Assembly (NCBI GenBank): GCA_030432695.1
Contig: JAUILN010000001.1
Coordinates: 992,001-1,056,000, forward strand
Length of the DNA: 64,000 nt
Direction: 5' to 3'
DNA from: a bacterium
GTDB lineage: Bacteria > Planctomycetota > UBA1135 > UBA2386
The notes under the pieces are model-generated. The model was not told the origin of the DNA. It made no database searches and saw nothing but the letters and a program-made list of their open reading frames with translations. Each line of letters begins with the position of its first letter. The first letter of the stretch is position 1. This document shows, one piece after another, positions 38,415 to 46,765 of the stretch. Made by a program: the position numbers and the translations under genes.

Positions 38415-38532
38415 ACCAGGTGGTGCATCCTGCCCAGCTCGGCCGCACCCGTTGCCGATGAAGACCAGGGCCCGGCGTTCCGGCCCCGCGCGAGCCGGCC
38501 GCTCCAGGTCCGGCGTCACCCACCCGATCCCC

Positions 38533-39576
38533 ATGTCGCAGCCGTCCGTCCCCGCTCCCACCCGACCGAAGCGCCGCCGCCGGGCCTGGCTGTTCGTGCC
38601 GGTCCTGATGCTGGTCGGACTGGGGCTCGCGCTGGTCGCGTTCGAGGTGGTGCTCCGCCTCGCCGACCCCTACCACTACGCCGAGGTCGACGACCGCGAA
38701 CGGTTCATCACCGCGATCCGCGGCGACGCCCCCGAGGGCATGCCGACGATGACCTCGTTCTACCTGCGGCCGAACGCCGAGGTGGAGTTCCTCGGCGCTG
38801 AGTTCGAGATCAATGCGGAGGGCTTCCGCACCCCCGTGGTCGCCAAGGCCAAGCCGGCCGACGTCTACCGCATCGCGGTGGTCGGCGACTCGGTGCCGTT
38901 CGGCTGGGGAGTCCCGGAGCCCGACTGCTTTCCACGGCGCCTGGAGACCCTGCTCAACCAGCGCGAGCATCCGTTCGGCAAGGACCGCGTCGAGGTCCTC
39001 AATCTGTCCGGTCCGGGGCGCGGCCTGGGTGACTACATGTTCACCCTGCAGAACTACGGTCTGGCCTACGACCCGGATCTGGTGGTCATCCCGTTCATCT
39101 TCAACGACATCGACCTCGGCGCCGTCACCGACCCGGCCGACGCTCCCGAGCCCCCGATGCCGGTGCCGACGGGACTGCGCTGGTCGTGGGCCGCCCGCTA
39201 CCTGACCTCGGCGCTGAACAGCCTGCGCGGCTCCGAGGTGAAGGCCGACTACTGGATCGGCATCCGATCGACTCCCGACGCCCTGAACCTCTGCGCGCTG
39301 GGTTTCGAACTCATCAAGAAGGTCGCGGGCGACGTCCCCGTGGTGGTCCTCGACACGGTCGGCGACCGCCCCGGAGAGGGAATCCCGGAGATCGCAGCCA
39401 CCCTGCAGCGCCTCGGCATTCCGCAGTTCGAGTGCTACTTGCCCGTCGACGAGTGGAAGGACAAGTGGTGCATCGAGCCGCCGGTCCACACCCACCCGAA
39501 CATCGCGGCGCATGCGGTCTACGCCGACCGATTGATCGAGGGCTTCGAGTCGCTGGGGCTGCTCGAGAAGCAGTGA
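38533..39576 (+). CDS. Membrane-anchored SGNH/GDSL-type hydrolase
   Basis: 347 residues. A basic N-terminus (TRPKRRRRAWL) and one transmembrane helix (FVPVLMLVGLGLALVAFEVV) place the rest outside the cytoplasmic membrane. The SGNH blocks are visible: block I IAVVGDSVPFGWGV with the Ser nucleophile, NLSGPGRGLGDY as the Gly block, VVIPFIFNDIDLG as the Asn block, and THPNIAAHAVYADRLIEGF as the C-terminal block with catalytic His. It is probably an esterase or acyltransferase acting on cell-surface glycans or lipids; the substrate is unknown. It converges with the first ATP-grasp gene, leaving 7 bases between stops. Confidence 0.87.
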   Translation: MSQPSVPAPTRPKRRRRAWLFVPVLMLVGLGLALVAFEVVLRLADPYHYAEVDDRERFITAIRGDAPEGMPTMTSFYLRPNAEVEFLGAEFEINAEGFRTPVVAKAKPADVYRIAVVGDSVPFGWGVPEPDCFPRRLETLLNQREHPFGKDRVEVLNLSGPGRGLGDYMFTLQNYGLAYDPDLVVIPFIFNDIDLGAVTDPADAPEPPMPVPTGLRWSWAARYLTSALNSLRGSEVKADYWIGIRSTPDALNLCALGFELIKKVAGDVPVVVLDTVGDRPGEGIPEIAATLQRLGIPQFECYLPVDEWKDKWCIEPPVHTHPNIAAHAVYADRLIEGFESLGLLEKQ

Positions 39577-39583
39577 GCGCGGA

Positions 39584-40807
39584 TCAACCCGTGACCCGCA
39601 CCTTCACGCTGCGACCGACGTCGTCGAGGATGCCGCGCAGCGCGTCGTAATCCACATGCCGGAAGGTCATCCACGCGTTGGCGTGGTAGCCGTTCTCGAC
39701 CGGCTGGGTCGGCGTGCCCGGATCGGGCAGGTTGGCCTTCACGAGGTGCGCGCCATGCCGCTGCTGGATGCCCTCGAGGCCTTCGTAGCCGGCGATCTTC
39801 CCGTCACCCTCGGGCCTCAGCGCGATCATCCCGGCCGAGTAGCGCCGCGACAGGCTCCGGTCGGTCCCGCCGTGGACCACGAGCTTGGCCCACTCACCGT
39901 AGATGTCGAGGTCGTTGGCCGCCGTGTACAGGTCCCAGACTCGGACCCCGGGCGGGCGGCAGCCGATCTCGGAGAACTTCAGACCCTTGGGGCCGAAGAA
40001 CCACTCCATGTGGGTCGCCGAGGTATGGATGCCGAGCACCTCGATCACTCGCCGCCCCATCTCGCGGAGTTCGCGGTAGCTGCCGTCGCCGATGCGGTTG
40101 GTGGTGACCACCTGCGGCGAGATCCAGCGGGTGCGCATCGCCTCGAGCACGTTCGGGAAGTAGTGGCTCGCGAAGTCGTGGACCACCCGGCCCTCGACGC
40201 ACAGGGTGTCGTAGAAGCCCTCGTGCCCCTCGATGAACTCCTCGAGCGCCACCGACGCGCCGTCGGCGAGTCCCGAGGCCTGGATCGCCTGGCGCAACTC
40301 CTCGTCGTTCGCGGCGCGGTAGGTGCCTGCGGCGCCCGCCGAATCGAGTGGCTTGACGATGACCGGGTAGCCGACCGCCGCGACGAAGTCCCAGGCGTCC
40401 TGAGCCTGCTGCGCTCGCGTCGACTGCGCGCACGGGATCCCGGCGTCGCGGAGGACCTCCTTCATCGCCGGCTTGTCGCGACACAGCCAGGCGGTCCGCG
40501 AGGTGGTCCCCGGGATCCCGCAGCGCTCGCGGACGTGGGCGGCCGCCAGCACGTGCGACTCGATCGTCGCTTCGAGGCGATCGACCCAACCCTGGGCCTG
40601 GATCTGCCGCACCGCGTTCTCGAGCTGCCCTTCGTCGGTCACCGAACCGATCCGCACGTAGCCCGACAGGCGACGGCGCAGGTCCTCGCCCAGTGACTCG
40701 ACCGGCCGCTCGCCGATGCCCGTGACCCGCGCGCCGACCTCGGCGAGGGCCCGCGCATGCTCCTGCTGGCTGGGAGGGAAACAGGGCTCGACGAAGACGA
40801 CGTGCAT
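39584..40807 (-). CDS. ATP-grasp ligase A, coupled to glgA
   Basis: 407 residues with a strong Shine-Dalgarno sequence (AAGGAG six bases before ATG 40807). The N-terminal preATP domain (MHVVFVEPCFPPSQQEHARA) is followed by an ATP-grasp: YPVIVKPLDSAGAAGTYR as the phosphate/ATP Lys region, ALEEFIEGHEG, THMEWFFGPKGLKFSEIGCR with the Mg-binding Glu. The layout is that of CarB/L-amino-acid-ligase-like carboxylate-amine ligases. It is clearly related to the proteins at 42397 and 44565 (shared HMEWF block and C-terminus). It lies 18 bases downstream of glgA on the same strand. The product is unknown. Confidence 0.88.
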   Translation of the reverse strand: MHVVFVEPCFPPSQQEHARALAEVGARVTGIGERPVESLGEDLRRRLSGYVRIGSVTDEGQLENAVRQIQAQGWVDRLEATIESHVLAAAHVRERCGIPGTTSRTAWLCRDKPAMKEVLRDAGIPCAQSTRAQQAQDAWDFVAAVGYPVIVKPLDSAGAAGTYRAANDEELRQAIQASGLADGASVALEEFIEGHEGFYDTLCVEGRVVHDFASHYFPNVLEAMRTRWISPQVVTTNRIGDGSYRELREMGRRVIEVLGIHTSATHMEWFFGPKGLKFSEIGCRPPGVRVWDLYTAANDLDIYGEWAKLVVHGGTDRSLSRRYSAGMIALRPEGDGKIAGYEGLEGIQQRHGAHLVKANLPDPGTPTQPVENGYHANAWMTFRHVDYDALRGILDDVGRSVKVRVTG

Positions 40808-40825
40808 GCTCTTCTCCTTCGCGGA

Positions 40826-42292
40826 TCAGGCCTGGACCAGGCGCCGGTAGAGGGCGACGTATTCGGGCCCCTGCTTCGCCCAGCTCCAGTCGGCACGCAT
40901 GCCGTTGGCCTGGATCGCGGCCCAGCTCTCGGGATGGCTGTGGCAGGCCACCGCGTTGCGCAGTTCCTGCAGCAGCGCCATCGACTCGTACGGCCCGAAC
41001 ACGAAGCCATTGCCGGTCCGCGCGCCGGGGTTCCACGGCTCGACCGTGTCGGCCAGGCCGCCGGTCCGCCGCACGATCGGCACCGTGCCGTACTTGAGGC
41101 TGTACATCTGGTTCAGCCCGCAGGGCTCGAACGCGGACGGCATCAGGAACAGGTCGGAGCCGGCCTCGATCCAGTGCGCGAGTTCCTCGTGGTAACCCCG
41201 GTAGATCCCCACCTGCTTGGGGAAGGTATCACGCAGCCACTGGAAGTAGTCCTCGTAGCGCTGTTCCCCCGAGCCGAGCACGCACAGCCGCGCATCGGGG
41301 TACTGACGCAGGAACACCGGCAGCACGTCCGGCAGCAGGTCGAGGCCCTTCTGGCTGGTCAGGCGGCTGACCATCCCGAGCACCGGTCCCGACGAGTCGG
41401 CATTCAGTCCCATCCGCTCGAGCATGCGGCGGCGACACTCCGCCTTGCCGGCGAGATCGTCGACCGAATAGTTGCTCGGGATCATCGCGTCGGCGGCCGG
41501 ATCCCACTCGCCGTAGTCGCAGCCGTTGACGATGCCGACCAGCGCGCCACGCCGCTCCTGGAGAATCCCCTCCAGCCCGCGACCGCCATCCGCGGTGCAG
41601 ATCTCCTCCGCGTAGGTCCTGCTGACGGTCGTGATCGAGTCCGCGTAGAGCAGACCCGTCTTCATGAAGTTGATCTCGCCGCGCGCGAAGTCGTCCTGGT
41701 GGAAGCGCGCTTCCTGACCGCGCAGCCCGAGCTCCGGCACCACCCGGGTCGAGAATTGACCCTGGTAGCCGATGTTGTGGATGGTCAGCACCGTCTTCGC
41801 CGGCCACAGCTTCTTGTCCCAGCCGTACAGCGTCTGCTTGTAGAGCGGCAGCAGCGCGGCATGCCAGTCGTTGCAGTGGAACACGTCCGGCACCCAGTCG
41901 AGCCGCTGACAGATCTCCAGGGCGGCCCGGCCCAGCAGGGCGAAGCGCAGGTGCTCGTCGCCGTAGGTGTTCGAGTACATCTGCGAGCGGCCGTACAGCC
42001 CGGGGCAGTCGACGAAGTAGACCGGCACCTCGCTGTCGGGGAGGTTCCCGGAGCGGACCCGGAACTCCTGCGCCCAGCCGTCGAACGGCACCGGCACCTT
42101 GCCGATCGCGTCCTGCGGTTCGAGGACGAACGGCCCGCGGGCCACCTTGTCGTAGAGCGGCGTGACGATCCGGACGTCGTGCCCCTGCCGGCCGAGGAAC
42201 CGGCCGAGGCCGGAGAGCACGTCGGCGAGGCCCCCGGTCTTCGAGAACGGGGTGACCTCGGCGGAGATCAGGCAGATGCGGAGCTTGCTCAT
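40826..42292 (-). CDS. glgA: Glycogen synthase (ADP-glucose, GT5)
   Basis: 488 residues from ATG 42292. GlgA extends alpha-1,4-glucan from ADP-glucose. Seen: the ADP-glucose motif ISAEVTPFSKTGGLADVLSG, DVFHCNDWHAALLPLY, TIHNIGYQGQF, GMVSRLTSQKGLDLLPDVL, and the catalytic segment PSAFEPCGLNQMYSLKYG. It is separate from glgC by 10 kb and instead coupled to an ATP-grasp gene. It is divergent from another ATP-grasp gene with 104 bases between starts. A second glycogen synthase of the unrelated GT3 family is fused to phosphorylase at 57842-62152. Confidence 0.97.
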   Translation of the reverse strand: MSKLRICLISAEVTPFSKTGGLADVLSGLGRFLGRQGHDVRIVTPLYDKVARGPFVLEPQDAIGKVPVPFDGWAQEFRVRSGNLPDSEVPVYFVDCPGLYGRSQMYSNTYGDEHLRFALLGRAALEICQRLDWVPDVFHCNDWHAALLPLYKQTLYGWDKKLWPAKTVLTIHNIGYQGQFSTRVVPELGLRGQEARFHQDDFARGEINFMKTGLLYADSITTVSRTYAEEICTADGGRGLEGILQERRGALVGIVNGCDYGEWDPAADAMIPSNYSVDDLAGKAECRRRMLERMGLNADSSGPVLGMVSRLTSQKGLDLLPDVLPVFLRQYPDARLCVLGSGEQRYEDYFQWLRDTFPKQVGIYRGYHEELAHWIEAGSDLFLMPSAFEPCGLNQMYSLKYGTVPIVRRTGGLADTVEPWNPGARTGNGFVFGPYESMALLQELRNAVACHSHPESWAAIQANGMRADWSWAKQGPEYVALYRRLVQA

Positions 42293-42396
42293 CGATTCCG
42301 AGGGCGTTCGGACGGACGGTGGATGCGGCGCCGCGCCCTTGCGGGACGATCCTGCGGACGTTGTGATCCCTGAGGCGCGCCCGCGCGATCCTATCC

Positions 42397-43629
42397 ATGC
42401 ACAGTTGCGTTTTCGTCGTCCCGTTCGCAATGCCGGACAGCCTGCGCTACCTGCGCGCAGTGCTGGATGCAGGTGTGCCGGGGCTGCGCCTCGGCGTGGT
42501 CTCACAGGAGCCCAGGGAGCGCCTCGGGAGCGATCTCGGCGGGCGCATCGCCGGTTTCGTCCGGGTGTCCGACGCACTGCACGCCGACCCGCTGACCCAG
42601 GGGATCCGCGAGCTCGCGCCAGCGCTCGGCAACCGCGTCGACTCGATCCTCGGCATTCTCGAGCAGCTGCAGGTGCCGCTCGCCGAGGCCCGCAAGCGAC
42701 TCGGGGTTCCGGGCACGGACCCGGCCGCGGCGCACAACATGCGCGACAAGGCCCGGATGAAGACCGTCCTGGCGGCTCACGGACTGCCCTGCGCCCGCCA
42801 TGCCCTGGTCGAGGAGGCCGCGCATGCGCTGCGCGCCGCCGAGGACATCGGCTTCCCGATGGTGGTCAAGCCGCCGGATGGCGCGGGTTCGGCCGGGACG
42901 GCCCGTCTGGAGGACCTCGCGCAGCTGCGCGGCTGGCTCGATCGTCATCCGCCGCAGCCTGGCCGCCCGCTCCTGATGGAGGAGTTCGTGCTCGGCCGCG
43001 AGTTCTCGTTCGACACAGCGAGTCTCAACGGCCGACACCTGTTCCACTCGGTCTCGAGCTACGAACCCGGGCCACTCGAAGTCCTCGAGAACCCATGGAT
43101 CCAGTGGACGGTGCTGCTGCCACGCGACGTCTCGGGCCCCGAGTTCGCCCCGATCCACCGCGCCGGACCGGCCGCGCTCGATGCCCTGGGGATGCGCACC
43201 GGCATGACCCACATGGAGTGGTTCCGGCGCCCCGACGGCTCGATCGCGATCTCCGAGGTCGCCGCCCGACCGCCCGGCGCCCAGTTCACCAGCCTGATCG
43301 GCTACGCGCACGACATCGACTTCTACCGCGTGTGGGCGAGACTGGTCACCATGGGCGACTTCACCCCACCGGCGCGTCGCTACGCCGCGGGCGCCGCCTA
43401 CCTCCGGGCCCAGGGTCCCGGACAACGGATCGCCGGGGTGCGAGGCCTGCGACAGATCCGCGACCAACTCGGCGGACTCGTCGTCGAGGCGAAGCTGCCC
43501 ACCGAGGGGCAGCCGCCTTCGGGTGCCTACACGGGCGAGGGCCACATCCTGGTCCGGGACCCCGACACCGAGGTGGTCCGCGACGCCCTACGCCGCATCG
43601 TGTCGTCGGTACGCGTCGATCTGGCCTGA
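42397..43629 (+). CDS. ATP-grasp ligase B
   Basis: 410 residues, homologous along its length to the ATP-grasp proteins at 39584 and 44565. Seen: a preATP domain (MHSCVFVVPFAMPDSLRYLR), FPMVVKPPDGAGSAGTARL for ATP, LLMEEFVLGREFSFDTAS, and THMEWFRRPDGSIAISEVAA with RPPG for Mg and the substrate loop. A carboxylate-amine (amino acid or peptide) ligase activity is expected from the family; the substrates cannot be read. It is divergent from glgA and starts a rightward run, with the PGPGW-type gene 15 bases behind. Confidence 0.88.
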   Translation: MHSCVFVVPFAMPDSLRYLRAVLDAGVPGLRLGVVSQEPRERLGSDLGGRIAGFVRVSDALHADPLTQGIRELAPALGNRVDSILGILEQLQVPLAEARKRLGVPGTDPAAAHNMRDKARMKTVLAAHGLPCARHALVEEAAHALRAAEDIGFPMVVKPPDGAGSAGTARLEDLAQLRGWLDRHPPQPGRPLLMEEFVLGREFSFDTASLNGRHLFHSVSSYEPGPLEVLENPWIQWTVLLPRDVSGPEFAPIHRAGPAALDALGMRTGMTHMEWFRRPDGSIAISEVAARPPGAQFTSLIGYAHDIDFYRVWARLVTMGDFTPPARRYAAGAAYLRAQGPGQRIAGVRGLRQIRDQLGGLVVEAKLPTEGQPPSGAYTGEGHILVRDPDTEVVRDALRRIVSSVRVDLA

Positions 43630-43644
43630 ACCGCCGACCTACCG

Positions 43645-44103
43645 ATGCAGTGGATCGACGACCTCCGCGCCGCCCTCGAGCCCTACTCCACCTGGCTGTG
43701 GGGCCTTGGCATCTTCTCGGCGATCTCGATGCTGCTCGGCGCACTGCTCGTGCCGGTGTGGCTGGCCCGACTGCCGGCCGACCACTTCAAGACACAACGC
43801 CGGCTGGGCGACCGCCCCTGGACCGTGCGACGGGTGATCGGCCACGTGCTGCTCAACCTGCTGGGAGCGGTCCTGGTGACGGCCGGCGTCGTGATGCTGG
43901 TTCTGCCCGGCCAGGGCGTGCTGACGATCCTGCTGGGGCTCGGCCTGCTCGAGTTCCCCGGCAAGCACCGGATCGAGGGCTGGATCGTGCGGCGCCGCCC
44001 GGTGCGCACCGCACTCGACTGGCTGCGCCGTCGGCGCGGGGCCGAGCCGTTCGACCTGGACCCTCCTACGCAGCCGTCCAGAAGCGGATCGAGCCGACCT
44101 TGA
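43645..44103 (+). CDS. PGPGW-like small membrane protein
   Basis: 152 residues. Hydrophobic segments at about 15-40 (WLWGLGIFSAISMLLGALLV) and 70-110 surround the family-like motif MLVLPGQGVLTILLGLGLLE, followed by FPGKHRIEGW. The pattern matches the PGPGW family of small transmembrane proteins of unknown function. The C-terminus is basic and then disordered. Its stop (44101-44103) abuts the stop of the convergent lipoprotein gene, forming TGATCA. Confidence 0.78.
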   Translation: MQWIDDLRAALEPYSTWLWGLGIFSAISMLLGALLVPVWLARLPADHFKTQRRLGDRPWTVRRVIGHVLLNLLGAVLVTAGVVMLVLPGQGVLTILLGLGLLEFPGKHRIEGWIVRRRPVRTALDWLRRRRGAEPFDLDPPTQPSRSGSSRP

Positions 44104-44424
44104 TCAACGCTTCCGGACGCCGACCATCTCGAACGGCCGGAACACCTCGGGGAACTCCTCCCAGTACTCCCCAAAGTCGTTGAACACCGAAGCATCGTGG
44201 TTGATGCCGTTGTAGAGCGCCACGAACGGGCCGGCGACCATGCCCCCGACGAACACGAACGGCGCCAACGGCCATTGAGTGGAGCGGAGTCCCTGCTTGA
44301 CCAGATCGACACCACCGGTGATCGGGCTGACCGCGGTGCCGGCGATGGTCGCGCAGCCACCACTGCCGACGGATAGCAGAGCGAGAGAGGCGAGAAGGGC
44401 GAGGTTTCGAAGATTGCGCTTCAT
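44104..44424 (-). CDS. Small lipoprotein
   Basis: 106 residues. The signal MKRNLRNLALLASLALLSVG with lipobox GSGGC is unambiguous. The mature part is short and has no enzyme motif: VSPITGGVDLVKQGLRSTQ, a glycine-rich hydrophobic turn (FVFVGGMVAGPFVALYNGI) and an acidic-aromatic end (FGEYWEEFPEVFRP). It resembles the small planctomycete or proteobacterial lipoproteins of unknown role. It is antisense to the surrounding genes. Confidence 0.8.
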   Translation of the reverse strand: MKRNLRNLALLASLALLSVGSGGCATIAGTAVSPITGGVDLVKQGLRSTQWPLAPFVFVGGMVAGPFVALYNGINHDASVFNDFGEYWEEFPEVFRPFEMVGVRKR

Positions 44425-44564
44425 GACGGGGCGCAGGACCGAGGTCTTCCGTGGCGCGTTTCCGGCTGGCAGAGGCTGATCATCGGGATCGGACGTGGCT
44501 TGTGTCCACGGCCGATCTATCCTCCGCGGCGAACTTCCCGTAGCGCCCGGCAGGAGCCCACGCG

Positions 44565-45782
44565 ATGCACGTCCTGATGATCTCTCCGGGATTCCCGGAT
44601 GACATGCCCTACTTCACGCGCGCTCTGGCGTCGGTCGGAGCGCGCGTCCTCGGGGTGGGAGACCAGCCGCCGGGCGCCCTCGCTCCCAGGGTTCGTGAAG
44701 CGCTGAGCGACTACCTCCACGTCGGCGACCTGTGGAACGAGCAGGCGACGGTCCATGCGGTGCGCCAGTTTCTGCGTGGCCGCTCGGTCGGCCGCGTCGA
44801 GTGCCTGTGGGAACCCGGGATGATGCTCGCGGCGCGGCTGCGCGAGGCACTGGGAGTCCCTGGCCTCGACGCGGAGCGGACGGTGGCCTTCCGCGACAAG
44901 GTGCGCATGAAGGAGGTCCTCGACCGGGCTGGAGTCCGGGTTCCGCGGCACGCCCGGGCCCGCAGCAAGGCCGAGGTGTGGAGCGCTGCCGACCATGTGG
45001 GCTTCCCGATGATCGTCAAGCCGGTCGACGGCGCGGGCTCCGCCGATACCTTCCGCGTCGAAGGACCGGAGGGCCTCGGGGCGGTGCTCGACGCGCTGCA
45101 ACACGTCCACGAGGTCACCTGCGAGGAGTACGTCGACGGCGAGGAGTTCACCTTCGACACGGTGTGCATCCGCGGCTCGATCGCCTTCGAGAACATCGCC
45201 TGGTATCGCCCCAAGCCCCTGGTTGCCCGGCAGGAGCCCTGGATCAGCCCACAGGCGATCGTGCTGCGGGATCTCGGCGTCGAGCCGCTGCAGGGCGGGC
45301 GCGACCTCGGCCGCCGCGCCCTCGACGCGCTCGGCTTCGAGACCGGCTTCGCGCACATGGAGTGGTTCCGCACCGCCAGCGGCGAGGCGGTGTTCGGCGA
45401 GGTCGGCGCCCGCAGCCCGGGGGGTCGCCTGACGCACGGCATGAACTACGCCTGCGACACCGACCTGTTCTCCGGCTGGGCCGAGGCGGTCTGCCACGGC
45501 TCCTTCTCGCAGCCGACCGAGCGCCGCTACAACGCAGCAATGGTCTTCAAGCGTGCGCACGGATCCGGCATCGTGCGCAGCATCGAAGGTCTCGACGGCC
45601 TCCTCGGCCGCTACGGTCCGCACGTCGCCCACCTCGATCTGGTACAGGTCGGCCAGCCCAGCCGTGACTGGCGTCAGGTCGTCACCGGCGACGGCTGGCT
45701 GGTGGTCCGCCACCCCGACCTCTCCACGACCCTGGAGATGGCCGATCGCTTCGCCACCGACCTGCGCATCCTGGCCAGCTGA
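44565..45782 (+). CDS. ATP-grasp ligase C, first gene of the ATP-grasp/hydrolase operon
   Basis: 405 residues with a good Shine-Dalgarno sequence (AGGAG eight bases before the ATG). It has the same architecture as ligases A and B: preATP domain MHVLMISPGFPDDMPYFTRA, ATP Lys in FPMIVKPVDGAGSADTFRV, CEEYVDGEEFTFDTV, and AHMEWFRTASGEAVFGEVGA followed by RSPGG. It probably couples a carboxylate to an amine with ATP. It heads the operon running to 49933; the next gene starts 29 bases after its stop. The product is unknown. Family-level assignment is firm. Confidence 0.88.
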   Translation: MHVLMISPGFPDDMPYFTRALASVGARVLGVGDQPPGALAPRVREALSDYLHVGDLWNEQATVHAVRQFLRGRSVGRVECLWEPGMMLAARLREALGVPGLDAERTVAFRDKVRMKEVLDRAGVRVPRHARARSKAEVWSAADHVGFPMIVKPVDGAGSADTFRVEGPEGLGAVLDALQHVHEVTCEEYVDGEEFTFDTVCIRGSIAFENIAWYRPKPLVARQEPWISPQAIVLRDLGVEPLQGGRDLGRRALDALGFETGFAHMEWFRTASGEAVFGEVGARSPGGRLTHGMNYACDTDLFSGWAEAVCHGSFSQPTERRYNAAMVFKRAHGSGIVRSIEGLDGLLGRYGPHVAHLDLVQVGQPSRDWRQVVTGDGWLVVRHPDLSTTLEMADRFATDLRILAS

Positions 45783-45811
45783 TTCGCCGCCCCGCCCGAA
45801 CCCACCCCAAG

Positions 45812-46765
45812 ATGACGGCCCGCAACGCCGCGACGATCCTGCTTGGCCCCCAGCGCCGCACGCCGAACGTCCGCGAAACCCTGAACCGAATCCCCGAGTG
45901 GTCGCGCGAACGCCCCACCGCGGTGGTCACCGCCGGCTGGGAGGACCGCGAACTCGAGGACCTGCCGTTCCGCCAGCACATCGAGGGACCGGTCCACAAC
46001 CTCGAGGTGTTCCACCGCATGGAGAAGGTCTACGCGAGCGATCGCGAACTCCATGCTGCGGTGCGGGCCCGCCACGACCGCATGCGCGAACTCAAGGACC
46101 TGCACCGCATCCGGCTCGGCCACGCCCTCGGCGCGGCCCGGGACCTGCTGGCCCGCGGCGGAGACTCGAAGCTGCTCCGAGACGAGGTGGACGACGCCAT
46201 CGAGTCGGTGCGCCGCCTCGACTCCTTCCACGCCGACCGGATGGCGGCGATCCAGCAGGGCTTCCAGGAGCGCGTCCGCCCCTGGGAGCGCGACGCTGTG
46301 GCGCGACACCGCGAGGAACTCCGCAGCGTGCTGGCCGAATGCCCGGTGCTGTGCATCGCCGGCGGGCACGTCGGCATCTTGCTGAGTCGGATGAGACTGC
46401 TCGGGATCCTCGACCTCCACGCCGACCGCCCGGTCGTCGCCTGGTCCGCAGGTGCGATGGCACTCACCGAGCGTGTCGTGCTGTTCCACGACAGCCCACC
46501 GCAGGGCCCCGCCGACCCGGAGATCTTCGAGACCGGGCTCGGCGTCGCCCCCGGGGTGGTCGCACTCCCCGACGCGGACCAACGACTCCGCCTCGACGAT
46601 CGGGCGCGGGTCGCCCTGTTCGCCCGCCGCTTCGCTCCCGCTCTGTGCGCGGCGCTCCTGCCCGCCGCCCGCTTCGAGCACACAGGCAGCGGCGTCGCAT
46701 GGCACGGCGCGGACGGCGCCCGCCACCTGTGCACCGACGGTTCGGTAAGGGAGGGCGCGGCATGA
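45812..46765 (+). CDS. Peptidase S51 / dipeptidase E-like protein
   Basis: 317 residues. The C-terminal half contains CIAGGHVGILLSRMRLLGIL and PVVAWSAGAMALTERVV. This matches the nucleophile elbow of peptidase S51 (dipeptidase E, cyanophycinase), with Ser212 as candidate nucleophile; the usual GTSAGA is altered to WSAGAM. Residues about 70-180 are an unusual long charged helical insertion (ELKDLHRIRLGHALGAARDL). A class I glutamine-amidotransferase-like fold is shared with S51, so a non-peptidase role is possible. Its stop overlaps the next start (ATGA). Confidence 0.7.
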   Translation: MTARNAATILLGPQRRTPNVRETLNRIPEWSRERPTAVVTAGWEDRELEDLPFRQHIEGPVHNLEVFHRMEKVYASDRELHAAVRARHDRMRELKDLHRIRLGHALGAARDLLARGGDSKLLRDEVDDAIESVRRLDSFHADRMAAIQQGFQERVRPWERDAVARHREELRSVLAECPVLCIAGGHVGILLSRMRLLGILDLHADRPVVAWSAGAMALTERVVLFHDSPPQGPADPEIFETGLGVAPGVVALPDADQRLRLDDRARVALFARRFAPALCAALLPAARFEHTGSGVAWHGADGARHLCTDGSVREGAA

